A DNA stretch of 64,000 bases from Bacteroidota bacterium (GCA_023423405.1 JAFAFR010000050.1:1-64000), one strand, 5' to 3'. Positions 1 through 8,735 are shown, counted from the stretch's first letter. Numbers and translations: made by a program. The notes: generated by a model from the letters alone, not told the origin.

Positions 1-364
1 AATCATCCAGCTCCCTTCGCTGTTTCTTCGTAGGCCTTCCCACTTTACTCAGCCGCTTGCCGGTATTGAAGCTGGCGGCCTGGTAAGCGATCCTTTCCTT
101 TTCTTCCACGGGCGTGAGGTCTTCGTAATAGGTAATGGCTTCGCTGTAGGCCACGCGGTGATCGAGCAATCCTTTTACGCGGATCACCCAGCGCCGGCTT
201 TCGGTGCGGATATCGTATTCATCACCCACCACCACTGTGCGCGCCGGCTTCATGGATTCGCCGCGCAGTTTCACTTTACCACGGTCAAGCGCATCCGCAG
301 CAATGCTGCGGGTCTTGAAAATGCGGATGCACCAGAGGTATTTATCGATGCGAAGTTTTTCCAT
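1..364 (-). CDS. S4-domain RNA-binding protein, Hsp15-like (partial, 3' end off window)
   Basis: The minus-strand frame opens with ATG at 364 (MEKLRIDKYLWCIRIFKTRS) and stays open to the left edge, so about 121 residues are visible and the C-terminus is missing. The N-terminal 60 residues form an S4 RNA-binding domain (RIDKYLW...TRS..A...G.V..NG-type pattern, here DRGKVKLRGESMKPARTV). The tail is basic (GRPTKKQRRELDD), as in heat-shock protein 15, which binds nascent-chain-blocked 50S subunits. The ribosomal role is inferred from the family. No promoter box was seen upstream. The next gene on the same strand starts at 1793 and ends 58 bases away, so co-transcription is possible. Confidence 0.85.
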   Translation of the reverse strand, partial: MEKLRIDKYLWCIRIFKTRSIAADALDRGKVKLRGESMKPARTVVVGDEYDIRTESRRWVIRVKGLLDHRVAYSEAITYYEDLTPVEEKERIAYQAASFNTGKRLSKVGRPTKKQRRELDD

Positions 365-422
365 AAGGTCCCTGTTTGAAGCGTTTATTGTCAGCTTAAA
401 ACGTTAGACGGTGTTTCACGTA

Positions 423-1793
423 TTACCCCAGCAACTCAGCAAAATACTGGTGGAAATAAGGAATGGTCTCAATGCCTTTATAATAATTGGCGAGATCGTA
501 TTTCTCATTCGGCGAATGCAGGTTGTCGCTGTCGAGCCCAAAACCCATGAACACAATTTTCAATCCCAGCTCTTTTTCGAACAGCGCGCAGATGGGAATG
601 CTGCCGCCGCCGCGCACGGGGATGGGTTTTTTGCCAAAGGTCTTTTCAATGGCCATGGCCGCCGCTTTATATCCATCGGAATCGATGGGTGTCATATACG
701 GCTCACCGCCGTGGTGCAGGGTTGCCTTCAGCGTCACGTATTCAGGTGTAATGGCGTGCAGGTGGTTGATGAGCGTTTCGGTGATGGCCTGCGAATCCTG
801 GTCGGGCACGAGGCGGCAGGAGATCTTCGCAAACGCTTTGGAAGGCAGCACCGTTTTGGCGCCTTCGCCGGTATAGCCGCCCCAGATGCCGTTGATCTCC
901 AGGGTGGGACGAATGCCCGTTCTTTCGTTCGTGGTATATCCTTTTTCTCCCCAGAGCGCTTTCACGCCCAGGTCTTCGCGGTACTCTTTTTCATTAAAGG
1001 GCGCTTCCGCCATCAATGCCCTTTCAGCAGCGCCGGCTTCCACTACCTGGTCATAAAAACCGGGAATGGTGATGTGGTTGTTGGCATCGTGCAGGCTGGC
1101 GATCATTTTGCAGAGAATGGTGATGGGGTTGGCCACCGCACCACCGTAAACGCCGCTGTGCAGGTCGCGGTTGGGACCGGTCAGCTCCACTTCTATATAG
1201 GAGAGGCCGCGTACGCCGATGTCGATGGAAGGTTCATCCAGGCTGATCATGGCGGTGTCGCTGATGAGGATCACGTCGGCATCGAGCAGGGCCTTGTTCT
1301 CCTTCACAAACGTAGCGAGGTTGGGTGATCCCACTTCTTCTTCGCCCTCGATCAGGAACTTGATATTGGTGGGCAGGCTGTTGGTGCGGACCATGGTTTC
1401 CAGCGCCTTCACGTGCATGTAGAACTGGCCCTTGTCGTCGCAGGCGCCGCGCGCATAGAGCTTCCCGTCTTTCACTACGGGCTCAAAAGGCCCGCTGTGC
1501 CAGAGTTCCAGCGGATCGGGCGGTTGTACATCATAGTGACCATACACCAGCACCGTGGGCTTGGAAGGATCGATGATCTTTTCGCCATATACAATGGGGT
1601 GACCGGCGGTTTCGTACAGGCGGGCGCTGCCGGCTCCTGCGGCGACCAGGCTGTCGCGCACAGCTTCCGCGCAGTGTTGCATATCGGCCTTGTGTTCGCT
1701 GCGGGCGCTTACGCTGGGGATCTTCAGCAATTCGATCAGTTCCTGCAGGAAACGTTCTTTCTTATGTTCCTGGTAATCTTTCCAAGCTTGCAT
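423..1793 (-). CDS. M20 family metallopeptidase (dipeptidase)
   Basis: This 456-residue protein is a full-length zinc aminoacyl-peptidase of the M20 (ArgE/DapE/carnosinase) family. Visible metal-site motifs are GHYDVQPPD (H86, D88), GACDDKG (D119/D120), the catalytic-base stretch EGEEEVGS (E151/E152) and D179. A dimerisation/lid domain occupies roughly residues 200-350 (RDLHSGVYGG). No signal peptide is seen, so it is probably cytosolic and hydrolyses dipeptides taken up or released by proteolysis. It lies 24 bases downstream of the CDF transporter on the same strand and may share its transcript. The family is firm; the exact substrate is not determinable. Confidence 0.93.
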   Translation of the reverse strand: MQAWKDYQEHKKERFLQELIELLKIPSVSARSEHKADMQHCAEAVRDSLVAAGAGSARLYETAGHPIVYGEKIIDPSKPTVLVYGHYDVQPPDPLELWHSGPFEPVVKDGKLYARGACDDKGQFYMHVKALETMVRTNSLPTNIKFLIEGEEEVGSPNLATFVKENKALLDADVILISDTAMISLDEPSIDIGVRGLSYIEVELTGPNRDLHSGVYGGAVANPITILCKMIASLHDANNHITIPGFYDQVVEAGAAERALMAEAPFNEKEYREDLGVKALWGEKGYTTNERTGIRPTLEINGIWGGYTGEGAKTVLPSKAFAKISCRLVPDQDSQAITETLINHLHAITPEYVTLKATLHHGGEPYMTPIDSDGYKAAAMAIEKTFGKKPIPVRGGGSIPICALFEKELGLKIVFMGFGLDSDNLHSPNEKYDLANYYKGIETIPYFHQYFAELLG

Positions 1794-1817
1794 GGGAGGG
1801 TGTTTAACCCTGCGAAT

Positions 1818-2834
1818 TTAGGCGCTTTTATCCAATGCCGGGTTGGCGGTGCCAAGGCGGTGCCGCTTGTCGGAAAGGATGTTCTCAAGGGTCCATTCTA
1901 TTCTTTGCTGGAAAGGATGGCGGCGTACCAGGCAATCGGTTTTGGAGCAGATGAAACAGGAATAATCCATGCAGGCGTCGGAATGCACAAAAAATTCTAC
2001 GTTGTCACCGAAAGACTGCCGTATGCGGGCGGTCAGGGCTTCGATTTCGTGGTGCGCTTCCAGCACGTTGAGGTACCAGGGAACGGTAAGATGGCAGTCG
2101 ATGTGCAGCACGCTGCCGTATTTGATCACGCGCAGGTTGTGGAGGTCGATCCAGTTGGGACTGCGGTTTTCATTGAGCTCCCGCACCATGCGTTCGAGCA
2201 GTTCGCGGTCGGCCTCGTCCATGATGCCGGCCACCGACCTCCGCAGGATGCGGTAACCCGTAAATACAATGAACCCGCTGAAGAGGAGGGCCACAATGGG
2301 ATCGAGCCGCTCGTAACCGGTGAGGTAAATGAGCGCTATGCCCAACAGTATGCCGATGGAAGAATAGGTATCGGTCAGCAAATGGCGGCCGCTCGATTCA
2401 AGGGCCAGGCTGTTGTTGCGGCGGCCGCGGCGGATGGCAATGGTGCCCATGACAAAATTAACGCCGCCCGCCAGCGCTACCAGTACCATGCCCCAGTCGA
2501 GCTGCTGCAGGGGGCGTGGATGCAGCAGGTGCTGCACAGATTCATATACGATGATGAAACCGGCTACAATGATGAGGGTGCCTTCCACGGCGGCAGACAG
2601 GAATTCCGCTTTCCCGTGACCATAGGGATGATCGGTATCGCGGGGTTTGGCAGCCACATATAAACTATACAAACCGATGACGCCGGCAATCACGTTCACG
2701 GTGCTTTCCAGCGCATCGGTAAGGATGGATACAGAGCGGGTGAGCCACCAGGCAATGATCTTGATGATGAACAATACCACGGCCACGAGTACCACCCAGC
2801 GTTGTACCCGGAAATTTTCTGCCTGCTTCTGCAT
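1818..2834 (-). CDS. Cation diffusion facilitator (CDF) metal exporter with Cys-rich C-terminus
   Basis: The 338-residue protein starts at 2834 (MQKQAENFRVQRW); the same frame extends upstream inside sod but that part looks like non-native sequence. Membrane segments run from about residue 10 to 210, with the CDF metal-site pattern in TM2 (SILTDALEST) and TM5 (LLTDTYSS) and the DHPYGHGKAE loop. A cytoplasmic ferredoxin-like domain follows. The tail holds C288, C293, C296 and C301 (C-x4-C-x2-C-x4-C), a possible extra metal site not present in classical YiiP. Its ATG shares one base with the sod stop codon (TAATG), so the two are translationally coupled, suggesting efflux of divalent Fe, Mn or Zn linked to oxidative stress. 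Confidence 0.9.
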   Translation of the reverse strand: MQKQAENFRVQRWVVLVAVVLFIIKIIAWWLTRSVSILTDALESTVNVIAGVIGLYSLYVAAKPRDTDHPYGHGKAEFLSAAVEGTLIIVAGFIIVYESVQHLLHPRPLQQLDWGMVLVALAGGVNFVMGTIAIRRGRRNNSLALESSGRHLLTDTYSSIGILLGIALIYLTGYERLDPIVALLFSGFIVFTGYRILRRSVAGIMDEADRELLERMVRELNENRSPNWIDLHNLRVIKYGSVLHIDCHLTVPWYLNVLEAHHEIEALTARIRQSFGDNVEFFVHSDACMDYSCFICSKTDCLVRRHPFQQRIEWTLENILSDKRHRLGTANPALDKSA

Positions 2835-3604
2835 TATTTCATAACAGCGTCGTAGCGCTGCTGTACATAATCCCAGTTCACCAGGTTCCACCAGTTGGTG
2901 ATGTAATCGGGACGCTTGTTCTGGTATTTCAGGTAATAAGCGTGTTCCCAAACATCCAGTCCCAGCAGGGGCTGCCCGGTGGTGCCGGCCACGTTCATAA
3001 GGGGATTGTCCTGGTTGGGCGTGGACGTAAGCAGCAGGCTCTTGTCTTTCAGGATCAGCCATGCCCAGCCACTGCCAAAACGTGCCTTCGCGATGTCGCC
3101 GAACGCCGTCTTGAACTGATCGAAGGAACCGAACTTCTGGTTGATGGCGGCGGCCAGCTTTCCTTCGGGTGCATTGCCTTCTTTGGGTGCGCGCATGCTT
3201 TTCCAGAACATTTCGTGGTTGAAATGACCGCCGGCGTTGTTGCGCATTTTTTCAGAGTATTTGGAAATGCGTCCGAAAATATCTTCCAGTGGTTTGCCGG
3301 TATCTACTTTTTCTGCGGCTGCCGCTTCCGCCAGGTTCTTGGCGTAGGCTGCCGCGTGTTTGGTGTAATGGATCTCCATGGTCTGCGCATCGATCTGCGG
3401 TTCCAGGGCGTTGTATGCATAGGGAAGCGGTTCCTGCTGAAACCCGGTTACGAACAAAGGCGAATAGGCAAGACCGGTAGCTGTAAGCTCGGTGCCGGCA
3501 GCGGAAGCTGCTGTACCGATGAAAGTGCTGCCCAGTCCAAGGGCAATCGATGCCCTGGCGCTGTTGCTGATAAATGCTCTTCTGGAGCGGTGCGAATCTT
3601 TCAT
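2834..3604 (-). CDS. Fe/Mn superoxide dismutase with Tat-type signal peptide
   Basis: 256 residues. The N-terminus has a twin-arginine-like motif (SRRAFISN) followed by a hydrophobic stretch and an Ala-x-Ala cleavage region near residue 35, implying folded export to the periplasm. Residues 58-255 are a complete Fe/Mn SOD domain with metal ligands H79 (MEIHYTKHAAAY), H130 (HFNHEMFW), D217 and H221 (DVWEHAYY). It converts superoxide to peroxide and oxygen. It is the upstream member of a tightly coupled pair with the CDF exporter. Metal preference between iron and manganese cannot be settled by eye. Standard bacterial SodA/SodB lack the signal peptide. Confidence 0.93.
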   Translation of the reverse strand: MKDSHRSRRAFISNSARASIALGLGSTFIGTAASAAGTELTATGLAYSPLFVTGFQQEPLPYAYNALEPQIDAQTMEIHYTKHAAAYAKNLAEAAAAEKVDTGKPLEDIFGRISKYSEKMRNNAGGHFNHEMFWKSMRAPKEGNAPEGKLAAAINQKFGSFDQFKTAFGDIAKARFGSGWAWLILKDKSLLLTSTPNQDNPLMNVAGTTGQPLLGLDVWEHAYYLKYQNKRPDYITNWWNLVNWDYVQQRYDAVMK

Positions 3605-3628
3605 CTTGTTGGTTTTATATATTTAAAG

Positions 3629-5050
3629 TTACTGGAGTTCCGTTTTTTTCCGGCGGAACCGTCGGAATAAACGGTAATAAAACTCTTTGTTGAACAACTG
3701 TGAATCGTTCAGGGCCTTGTAGATCAGGAAAAAACCAATGGGAAGCAGCACATAGGTCGCCAGCCACATTCCTGTGAAAGGCAGCATCACATCTTCTTTC
3801 ACCAGCTTCTTCCCGAAATTGTTCAGCAGGAAAAAGATCACAAAAAAGATCACGGCAAACACCAGCGGCGTTCCCAGTCCTCCTTTCCGGATGATGGACC
3901 CCAGGGGAGCTCCAATCAAAAACAGGACCAGGCAGGCAACACTCAGCGTGAATTTCTCGTGCAGGGCCATTTTGTGGAAGCGCAGGTTCTTGGAGCGCGA
4001 TTCATATTCGGTCTTGTTGATGTCGAGCGTGCTTTTTACGATCGACAACTGCGACACCACCCTTTCATTGGCCGGCGAGAAGGAACTGTCGGGAACGATC
4101 TGTGCCAGCGAATCGGCCCTGGGCACCGTGGCAGGCTGTTTCCAGCCCGTATCCACCACCCGCACAAACGTGACATAGGGAGCGATCTCCGAATTCACCT
4201 TCTTCTGGAAAATATCGTGTATGCGTTTCAGTGAGTCGATGGCTTTGTTGAGCTGCCGCACGCTCAGCATCTGGTAATTGTCTTTGAACAGGCTGTCCTG
4301 CGTTTTGCCGAGTTGCAGGGCGCTCATGTCGAACACTTTTTTGAATTCCGAAAAGCCCAGCCGGATGAATTCGGTATTGAGGTTGATGCGCGATCCCCTT
4401 TCGGAATAGCGCCAGCCGTCGATCAGCCTGAATTCGAGGAAACGCTTGTCGGGCGATACTTTCATGATGCCTTTTTTGGCGATGATGATATTATCGCGCA
4501 GGGTTCTGTCCTTCTCGTAAATGATGATATCGCGCAGCGTGGAATCGTCTTTTTCTTTTTTTCCCACCTTGATGGCATAACCGGGCAGGGTGGTGTAGAA
4601 GCTGCCTTCGCGCAGATCGAAAGCGGGTTTCTTATTGATGATATCGTATTTCAGGCGGTTGAGCCGCAGGTTGGAAACCGGTATGATGTAATTGTTGAAA
4701 AGAAAGGCGACGAAACAGATCACAAGGCTTACCAGCAGGAGGGGACGCATGAAACGCAGCAGGCTGATGCCGGCCGATTTGATGGCCACCAGCTCAAAGG
4801 TTTCTCCAAGGTTGCCAAAGGTCATGATGCTGCTGAGCAGTACGGCCAGCGGCAGGGCCAGGGGCACCACGGTGGCAGCCACATAAGTGATGAGCTGCCC
4901 GATGGTGAAAAGATCGAGGCCCTTGCCCACGATGTCATCGATGTAGAGCCAGAAGAATTGCAGCACCAGCACAAAGAGCGTGATGAAAAAAGTGGCGATG
5001 AAAGGACCGACGAATGATTTGAGAATGAGAATGTCTAGCTTTTTGAACAC
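3629..5050 (-). CDS. LptF/LptG family (YjgP/YjgQ) LPS export permease
   Basis: A GTG start at 5050 (reading MFKKLDILILKSFVGPF) gives 473 residues; the in-frame ATG at 5110 would overlap the divergent gene and adds no family-like residues. Three membrane helices near the N-terminus and three near the C-terminus flank a periplasmic beta-jellyroll domain, the LptF/LptG architecture that extracts LPS from the inner membrane with LptB. It is longer than the about 360 residues of E. coli LptG because of a charged insertion before the last helices, which I believe is common in Bacteroidota. No LptB or second permease is nearby. Whether it is LptF or LptG is not resolved. Confidence 0.85.
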   Translation of the reverse strand: MFKKLDILILKSFVGPFIATFFITLFVLVLQFFWLYIDDIVGKGLDLFTIGQLITYVAATVVPLALPLAVLLSSIMTFGNLGETFELVAIKSAGISLLRFMRPLLLVSLVICFVAFLFNNYIIPVSNLRLNRLKYDIINKKPAFDLREGSFYTTLPGYAIKVGKKEKDDSTLRDIIIYEKDRTLRDNIIIAKKGIMKVSPDKRFLEFRLIDGWRYSERGSRINLNTEFIRLGFSEFKKVFDMSALQLGKTQDSLFKDNYQMLSVRQLNKAIDSLKRIHDIFQKKVNSEIAPYVTFVRVVDTGWKQPATVPRADSLAQIVPDSSFSPANERVVSQLSIVKSTLDINKTEYESRSKNLRFHKMALHEKFTLSVACLVLFLIGAPLGSIIRKGGLGTPLVFAVIFFVIFFLLNNFGKKLVKEDVMLPFTGMWLATYVLLPIGFFLIYKALNDSQLFNKEFYYRLFRRFRRKKTELQ

Positions 5051-5070
5051 GGGGCCGTATGAATTTGAAA

Positions 5071-5078
5071 TAACTTTG
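5071..5078 (+). promoter_or_regulatory. -7 box (TAACTTTG) for the gene at 5083
   Basis: An exact TAnnTTTG match ends 4 bases before the ATG at 5083. Transcription would begin at or next to the start codon, so the mRNA would be leaderless or nearly so. No TTTG -33 box was found at the ideal spacing. Confidence 0.5.
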
Positions 5079-5082
5079 GCGT

Positions 5083-5685
5083 ATGGGCGTAAAAATACAG
5101 CTTTCCCCAAAGGAATGGGAACTGGTGGCCGATCCGGAATGGATTTTAACGAAGAACAGGATCCTGGAGAAAGTGGCCGAACTGCTGGGACAGCACAGCC
5201 GCTGGGCAGTGAATTGGATGGAAACCCATCGCACCACGCTGCCTCCCGAAGCTTTTCAGCATCCGCCCAAACTCGCCAGGGGAGAGCAATACCAGGGATT
5301 GCCCTGGTTGATGCTGGACCTGCCCAGGTATTTCGACAAAAGCCATGAACTGGCCATCCGGCATTTTTTCTGGTGGGGACATTTTTTCAGTTCCACCCTG
5401 CAGGTTTCGGGAAAATTCAAACAAAGCCTGGTGGAAAATGCAGCCATGCTGAACGACGAAACCTATGTTTGCGTTCATACATCACCGTGGGAGCATCATT
5501 TTGATACGGGCAATTACCGGCTCGTCCGCGAACTGGATGCAGCGGAAAAGCAGGAAATATTCCGGGACGCCGGATGGATCAAACTGGCAAAAAGAATTCC
5601 CCTGTCCGAATGGGAACAGGCGCCTGCCTTCCTGGAGCAGGCATTTCTGCACTGGATGCTGTTATTGGGAAATCGCCGCGTTTAG
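5083..5685 (+). CDS. Conserved-looking hypothetical protein (200 aa)
   Basis: Not recognised. The 200-residue product has no signal peptide or membrane helix and is rich in Trp and aromatic residues (WWGHFFSS, LPWLMLDLPRYF, SPWEHHFD). Its organisation suggests a compact globular cytosolic protein. A consensus -7 element 4 bases before the ATG and a divergent arrangement with the LPS permease support it as a real gene. Its stop codon overlaps the stop of the convergent START-like gene by 4 bases. I do not assign a function. Confidence 0.75.
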   Translation: MGVKIQLSPKEWELVADPEWILTKNRILEKVAELLGQHSRWAVNWMETHRTTLPPEAFQHPPKLARGEQYQGLPWLMLDLPRYFDKSHELAIRHFFWWGHFFSSTLQVSGKFKQSLVENAAMLNDETYVCVHTSPWEHHFDTGNYRLVRELDAAEKQEIFRDAGWIKLAKRIPLSEWEQAPAFLEQAFLHWMLLLGNRRV

Positions 5686-6062
5686 TTGCCCAGTCGGTGA
5701 AAAAGGTCCTTTACCTGGTAACCCCAGAGCTGGCCTGCGTCTTTGATCTCTTTTTTCTCTGCAAAATCATTGATCACCAGGATGGTCTGGTTGGTCACTT
5801 CTGATTTTTCTATGCGGAATTCAAAAAATTCATCTTTGGGGGCATGCAGCCAGTGAAACCGGATAAAACTATTTTCTTCGCTTTCCAATACCTCGGCTTT
5901 ATCAACGGAGCCATTCCAGGAGAAACTGAAAACCTGGTCGCGCTCATCTACCTTGTCTGCAAACCATTCCTGTAATCCGGCTGGGGTACTTAAAAATTCA
6001 TATAATATACTGGGCGAACACCTGACGGGATATTCCAACGTGTACTGTTGTTTCTTACTCAT
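5682..6062 (-). CDS. START-like / SRPBCC domain protein
   Basis: 126 residues resembling the small START-like (AHSA1/SRPBCC fold) proteins of Bacteroidota. The opening (YTLEYPVRCSPSILYEFLS) and the segment GLQEWFADKV are typical of this fold, in which a beta-sheet and a long C-terminal helix enclose a ligand pocket. No signal peptide is present, so it should be cytosolic. Ligand and role are unknown. It has its own upstream promoter candidate and faces the hypothetical gene at 5083 convergently, sharing stop-codon bases. Fold assignment is by sequence pattern only. Confidence 0.82.
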   Translation of the reverse strand: MSKKQQYTLEYPVRCSPSILYEFLSTPAGLQEWFADKVDERDQVFSFSWNGSVDKAEVLESEENSFIRFHWLHAPKDEFFEFRIEKSEVTNQTILVINDFAEKKEIKDAGQLWGYQVKDLFHRLGN

Positions 6063-6127
6063 CTCCTGATCATATCTGTCTTAGAAGTAATGCAATCAAT
6101 GCAATAATAGAAAAATCTAGGAAGTAT

Positions 6128-6158
6128 CAAAATTATCTACCAAGTATTTTTTGTTAAA
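6128..6158 (-). promoter_or_regulatory. Promoter candidate for the START-like gene
   Basis: On the minus strand there is an exact TAnnTTTG box (TAATTTTG, 6135-6128), with TTTA (3 of 4 matches to TTTG) at 6158-6155, exactly 19 bases upstream of it. This fits the Bacteroidota sigma-ABfr consensus and predicts a leader of about 55-60 bases. Confidence 0.5.
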
Positions 6159-6224
6159 GAAAATTGGGTGTATTTCTCGACAAAAGACCGGGTTTTTCAC
6201 TGAGAAACAGGGATTTAGCACATT

Positions 6225-6232
6225 TATTTTTG
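6225..6232 (+). promoter_or_regulatory. -7 box (TATTTTTG) upstream of rpoD
   Basis: An exact TAnnTTTG match lies about 145 bases before the rpoD start, predicting a leader of roughly 140 bases. No -33 TTTG is seen at ideal spacing, so confidence is moderate. Confidence 0.4.
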
Positions 6233-6377
6233 GAAAAGGGTGGCCCAAATGTTAAATTGCTGTGAAACCTTAACGGGGGTGATTCAGTTTTTCCCATGCA
6301 AGAAAATGAGCATTTCCACGTTATAGTTCCGAACCGGATGCCTTTGAAAAAAAACAAAACCTCTAAAACCACGGCCT

Positions 6378-7253
6378 ATGAGTATGCGTCAACTCAAGAT
6401 TTCAAAATCCATTACCAACCGGGAAAGCCAGAGCCTGGAGAAATACCTCCAGGAAATTGGTAAGGTGGAACTGATTGGTCCTGAGGAGGAAGTCCGCCTG
6501 GCCCGTCTCATCAAACAGGGCGACCAGCGTGCCCTCGACCGGCTCACCCGCGCCAACCTGCGCTTTGTTGTTTCGGTTTCCAAACAATACCAGAACCAGG
6601 GATTGTCCCTGCCCGACCTGATCAACGAGGGCAATCTCGGCCTGATCAAAGCCGCTCACCGTTTCGACGAAACCCGCGGTTTCAAATTCATTTCCTATGC
6701 CGTATGGTGGATCCGCCAGAGCATTCTGCAGGCACTCGCCGAACAGAGCCGCATTGTGCGCCTGCCCCTTAACAAAGTGGGGCTTACCAACCGCATCCAG
6801 AAGGCCTTCAGCCAACTGGAACAGGAATTCGAACGGGAACCCTCACCCGAAGAACTGGCCGAGCTCCTGGAGATCGACATCGAAGAGATCGCAGCCACCC
6901 TCAGCATTTCAGCCCGCCATGTGAGCATGGATACGCCGCTGAGCGAGGGCGAGGACAATACCATGATCGATGTGATGGAAAATCCCAACGCTGAGCGGAC
7001 CGACAGGAATATTGAACATACCGAAAGCCTGAAAAAAGAGATCAACCGTTCCATGCAGGTGCTCACCGAGCGCCAGAAAGAGGTCATCTGTTATTTCTTC
7101 GGCATCGGGGTGGATCATCCCATGAGCCTGGAAGACATAGGCGAAAAATTCAACCTCACCCGCGAAAGGGTGCGCCAGATCAAGGACAAAGCCATCACCA
7201 AACTGAAAACCAACTCCCGCAGCAAGCAGCTCAGGACCTACCTGGGCGCATAA
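6378..7253 (+). CDS. rpoD: RNA polymerase primary sigma factor RpoD (Bacteroidota type)
   Basis: About 290 residues, the short form of sigma-70 used as housekeeping sigma in Bacteroidota, lacking the long N-terminal region 1.1 of E. coli RpoD. Region 1.2/2.1 begins SLEKYLQEIGKV; region 2.3-2.4 includes DLINEGNLGLIKAAHRFDE and FISYAVWWIRQSI; region 4.2 has the helix-turn-helix SLEDIGEKFNLTRERVRQI. It directs transcription from the TTTG/TAnnTTTG promoters seen throughout this window. The start may be 6378 or the second ATG at 6384 (MRQLKISKS); family members usually begin at the latter. A strong terminator follows. Confidence 0.97.
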   Translation: MSMRQLKISKSITNRESQSLEKYLQEIGKVELIGPEEEVRLARLIKQGDQRALDRLTRANLRFVVSVSKQYQNQGLSLPDLINEGNLGLIKAAHRFDETRGFKFISYAVWWIRQSILQALAEQSRIVRLPLNKVGLTNRIQKAFSQLEQEFEREPSPEELAELLEIDIEEIAATLSISARHVSMDTPLSEGEDNTMIDVMENPNAERTDRNIEHTESLKKEINRSMQVLTERQKEVICYFFGIGVDHPMSLEDIGEKFNLTRERVRQIKDKAITKLKTNSRSKQLRTYLGA

Positions 7254-7301
7254 GCTCCATCCACAGGGTAGGAGCCCTGGCGGAAAGAACCCATAAACCT
7301 T

Positions 7302-7330
7302 AAAGCCTTCCCCCGGGAGGGCTTTTGCTT
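7302..7330 (+). terminator. Rho-independent terminator after rpoD
   Basis: AAAGCC at 7302-7307 pairs with GGCTTT at 7320-7325, and the stem continues through TTCC/GGAG with one G-T pair. A T-rich tail follows. It separates rpoD from ffh. Confidence 0.8.
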
Positions 7331-7336
7331 TTCATT

Positions 7337-7344
7337 TATATTTG
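7337..7344 (+). promoter_or_regulatory. -7 box (TATATTTG) for ffh
   Basis: An exact TAnnTTTG match 28 bases before the ffh ATG, directly after the rpoD terminator, so ffh is probably transcribed independently. Confidence 0.55.
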
Positions 7345-7372
7345 CAGCCCATTTCAATCGCAAAAAAGCAAC

Positions 7373-8707
7373 ATGTTTGAATCATTAAGTGAGAAGCTGG
7401 AATCGGCCTTTAAGCAGATCAAGGGAGAGGGCCGCATTACCGAACTGAATATTGCTGCAACCGTAAAAGACATCCGCCGCGCCTTGGTGGACGCCGATGT
7501 GAACTATAAGATCGCCAAGGAATTCACCGACACCATCAAGGACAAGGCCCTGGGCGAAAAAGTGCTTACGGCGGTGAGTCCCGGCCAGTTGATGGTGAAG
7601 ATCGTGAAGGACGAGCTGGTGCAGCTCATGGGCGGCGAGGAAGCGGTTTTCAATGCCAAGGGCAATCCCGCCGTGATCCTGATCGCGGGCCTGCAGGGCT
7701 CCGGTAAAACCACTTTTTCCGGCAAGCTGGCCCATTACCTCAAAACCAAAAAAGGGTTAAACCCCCTGCTGGTGGCGGCCGATATTTACCGCCCTGCGGC
7801 GATCGACCAGCTCAAAGTGCTGGGCGGCCAGATCGGCGTGGACGTGTACAGCGAACCCGATAACAAGGATGCGGTGGCCATTGCCCGCAAAGCCGTGTCG
7901 GAAGCGCGTTCCCTCAATAAGAACGTAGTGATCATCGATACCGCCGGCCGCCTGGCGGTGGATGAAGCCATGATGACCGAAGTGGCCAATGTGAAGCAGG
8001 CCGTGCAGCCCCAGGAGATCCTCTTTGTGGTAGATTCCATGACCGGCCAGGACGCCGTGAATACCGCAAAGGCCTTCAACGAGCGCCTCGATTTCTCCGG
8101 CGTGGTGCTCACCAAGCTCGACGGCGACACCCGCGGCGGCGCCGCCCTCTCCATCAAATACGTGGTGCAAAAACCCATCAAGTTCGTGAGCAGCGGCGAA
8201 AAGATGGACACCCTCGACGTATTCTATCCCGAAAGGATGGCGCAGCGGATCCTCGGAATGGGTGATATCACCACCCTGGTAGAAAGAGCCCAGGCACAAT
8301 TCGATGAGGAGCAGGCCAAAAAACTGGAGAAAAAAATCCGCAAGAACCAGTTCGATTTTGAGGATTTTAAGCAACAACTGGAACAGATTAAGAAAATGGG
8401 CAATATCAAAGACCTGCTGGCCATGATCCCCGGCGTGGGAAAGGCCATTAAGGACATCGATATCAGCGACGATGCTTTTAAGGGCATCGAGGCCATGATC
8501 AATTCCATGACTCCTTTTGAGCGGGCCAACCCCGATACCATTGATGGCAGCCGCAGAAAACGGATCGCCGGTGGCAGCGGTAAGGACATTGCCGACGTCA
8601 ACGCCTTCATGAAACAATTTGAGCAGATGAAGGACATGATGAAAATGATGAATAAAATGCCCATGGGCGGCCGCATGCCCGGACTGGGCGGTTTGGGACG
8701 CAGATAG
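7373..8707 (+). CDS. ffh: Signal recognition particle protein Ffh
   Basis: The ATG at 7373 (MFESLSEKLESAFKQIKG) is the family start and gives 444 residues. The N domain is followed by the G domain with P-loop GLQGSGKTTFSGKLA, G2/insertion-box region DIYRPAAIDQL, DTAGR and TKLDGDTRGG. The methionine-rich M domain ends in a GGRMPGLGGLGRR tail that binds SRP RNA and signal sequences. It targets ribosomes making membrane and secreted proteins to FtsY. No SRP RNA gene was recognised nearby. The promoter box at 7337 and the preceding terminator indicate its own transcript. Confidence 0.97.
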   Translation: MFESLSEKLESAFKQIKGEGRITELNIAATVKDIRRALVDADVNYKIAKEFTDTIKDKALGEKVLTAVSPGQLMVKIVKDELVQLMGGEEAVFNAKGNPAVILIAGLQGSGKTTFSGKLAHYLKTKKGLNPLLVAADIYRPAAIDQLKVLGGQIGVDVYSEPDNKDAVAIARKAVSEARSLNKNVVIIDTAGRLAVDEAMMTEVANVKQAVQPQEILFVVDSMTGQDAVNTAKAFNERLDFSGVVLTKLDGDTRGGAALSIKYVVQKPIKFVSSGEKMDTLDVFYPERMAQRILGMGDITTLVERAQAQFDEEQAKKLEKKIRKNQFDFEDFKQQLEQIKKMGNIKDLLAMIPGVGKAIKDIDISDDAFKGIEAMINSMTPFERANPDTIDGSRRKRIAGGSGKDIADVNAFMKQFEQMKDMMKMMNKMPMGGRMPGLGGLGRR

Positions 8708-8735
8708 ACTTTGAAATCACGTAATAATTTTTTAG

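Larger units (their letters stand above)
6063..6377. other. Intergenic region between START-like gene and rpoD
   Basis: 315 bases with no credible gene, AT-richer than the flanking genes. It holds divergent promoter candidates described separately (minus-strand box near 6128, plus-strand box near 6225). I see no clear hairpin or repeat. Confidence 0.6.

Noticed and set aside
1413..2663. 416-codon plus-strand frame across the M20 and CDF genes
   Set aside because: Runs antisense to two well-supported genes.
2835..3062. N-terminal extension of the CDF frame into sod
   Set aside because: The extra 76 residues are out-of-frame sod sequence; the ATG at 2834 coupled to the sod stop gives a normal CDF N-terminus.
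5051..5110. ATG at 5110 as start of the LptF/LptG-like permease
   Set aside because: It would overlap the divergent gene and its -7 box; the GTG at 5050 gives the usual KKLD-type beginning.
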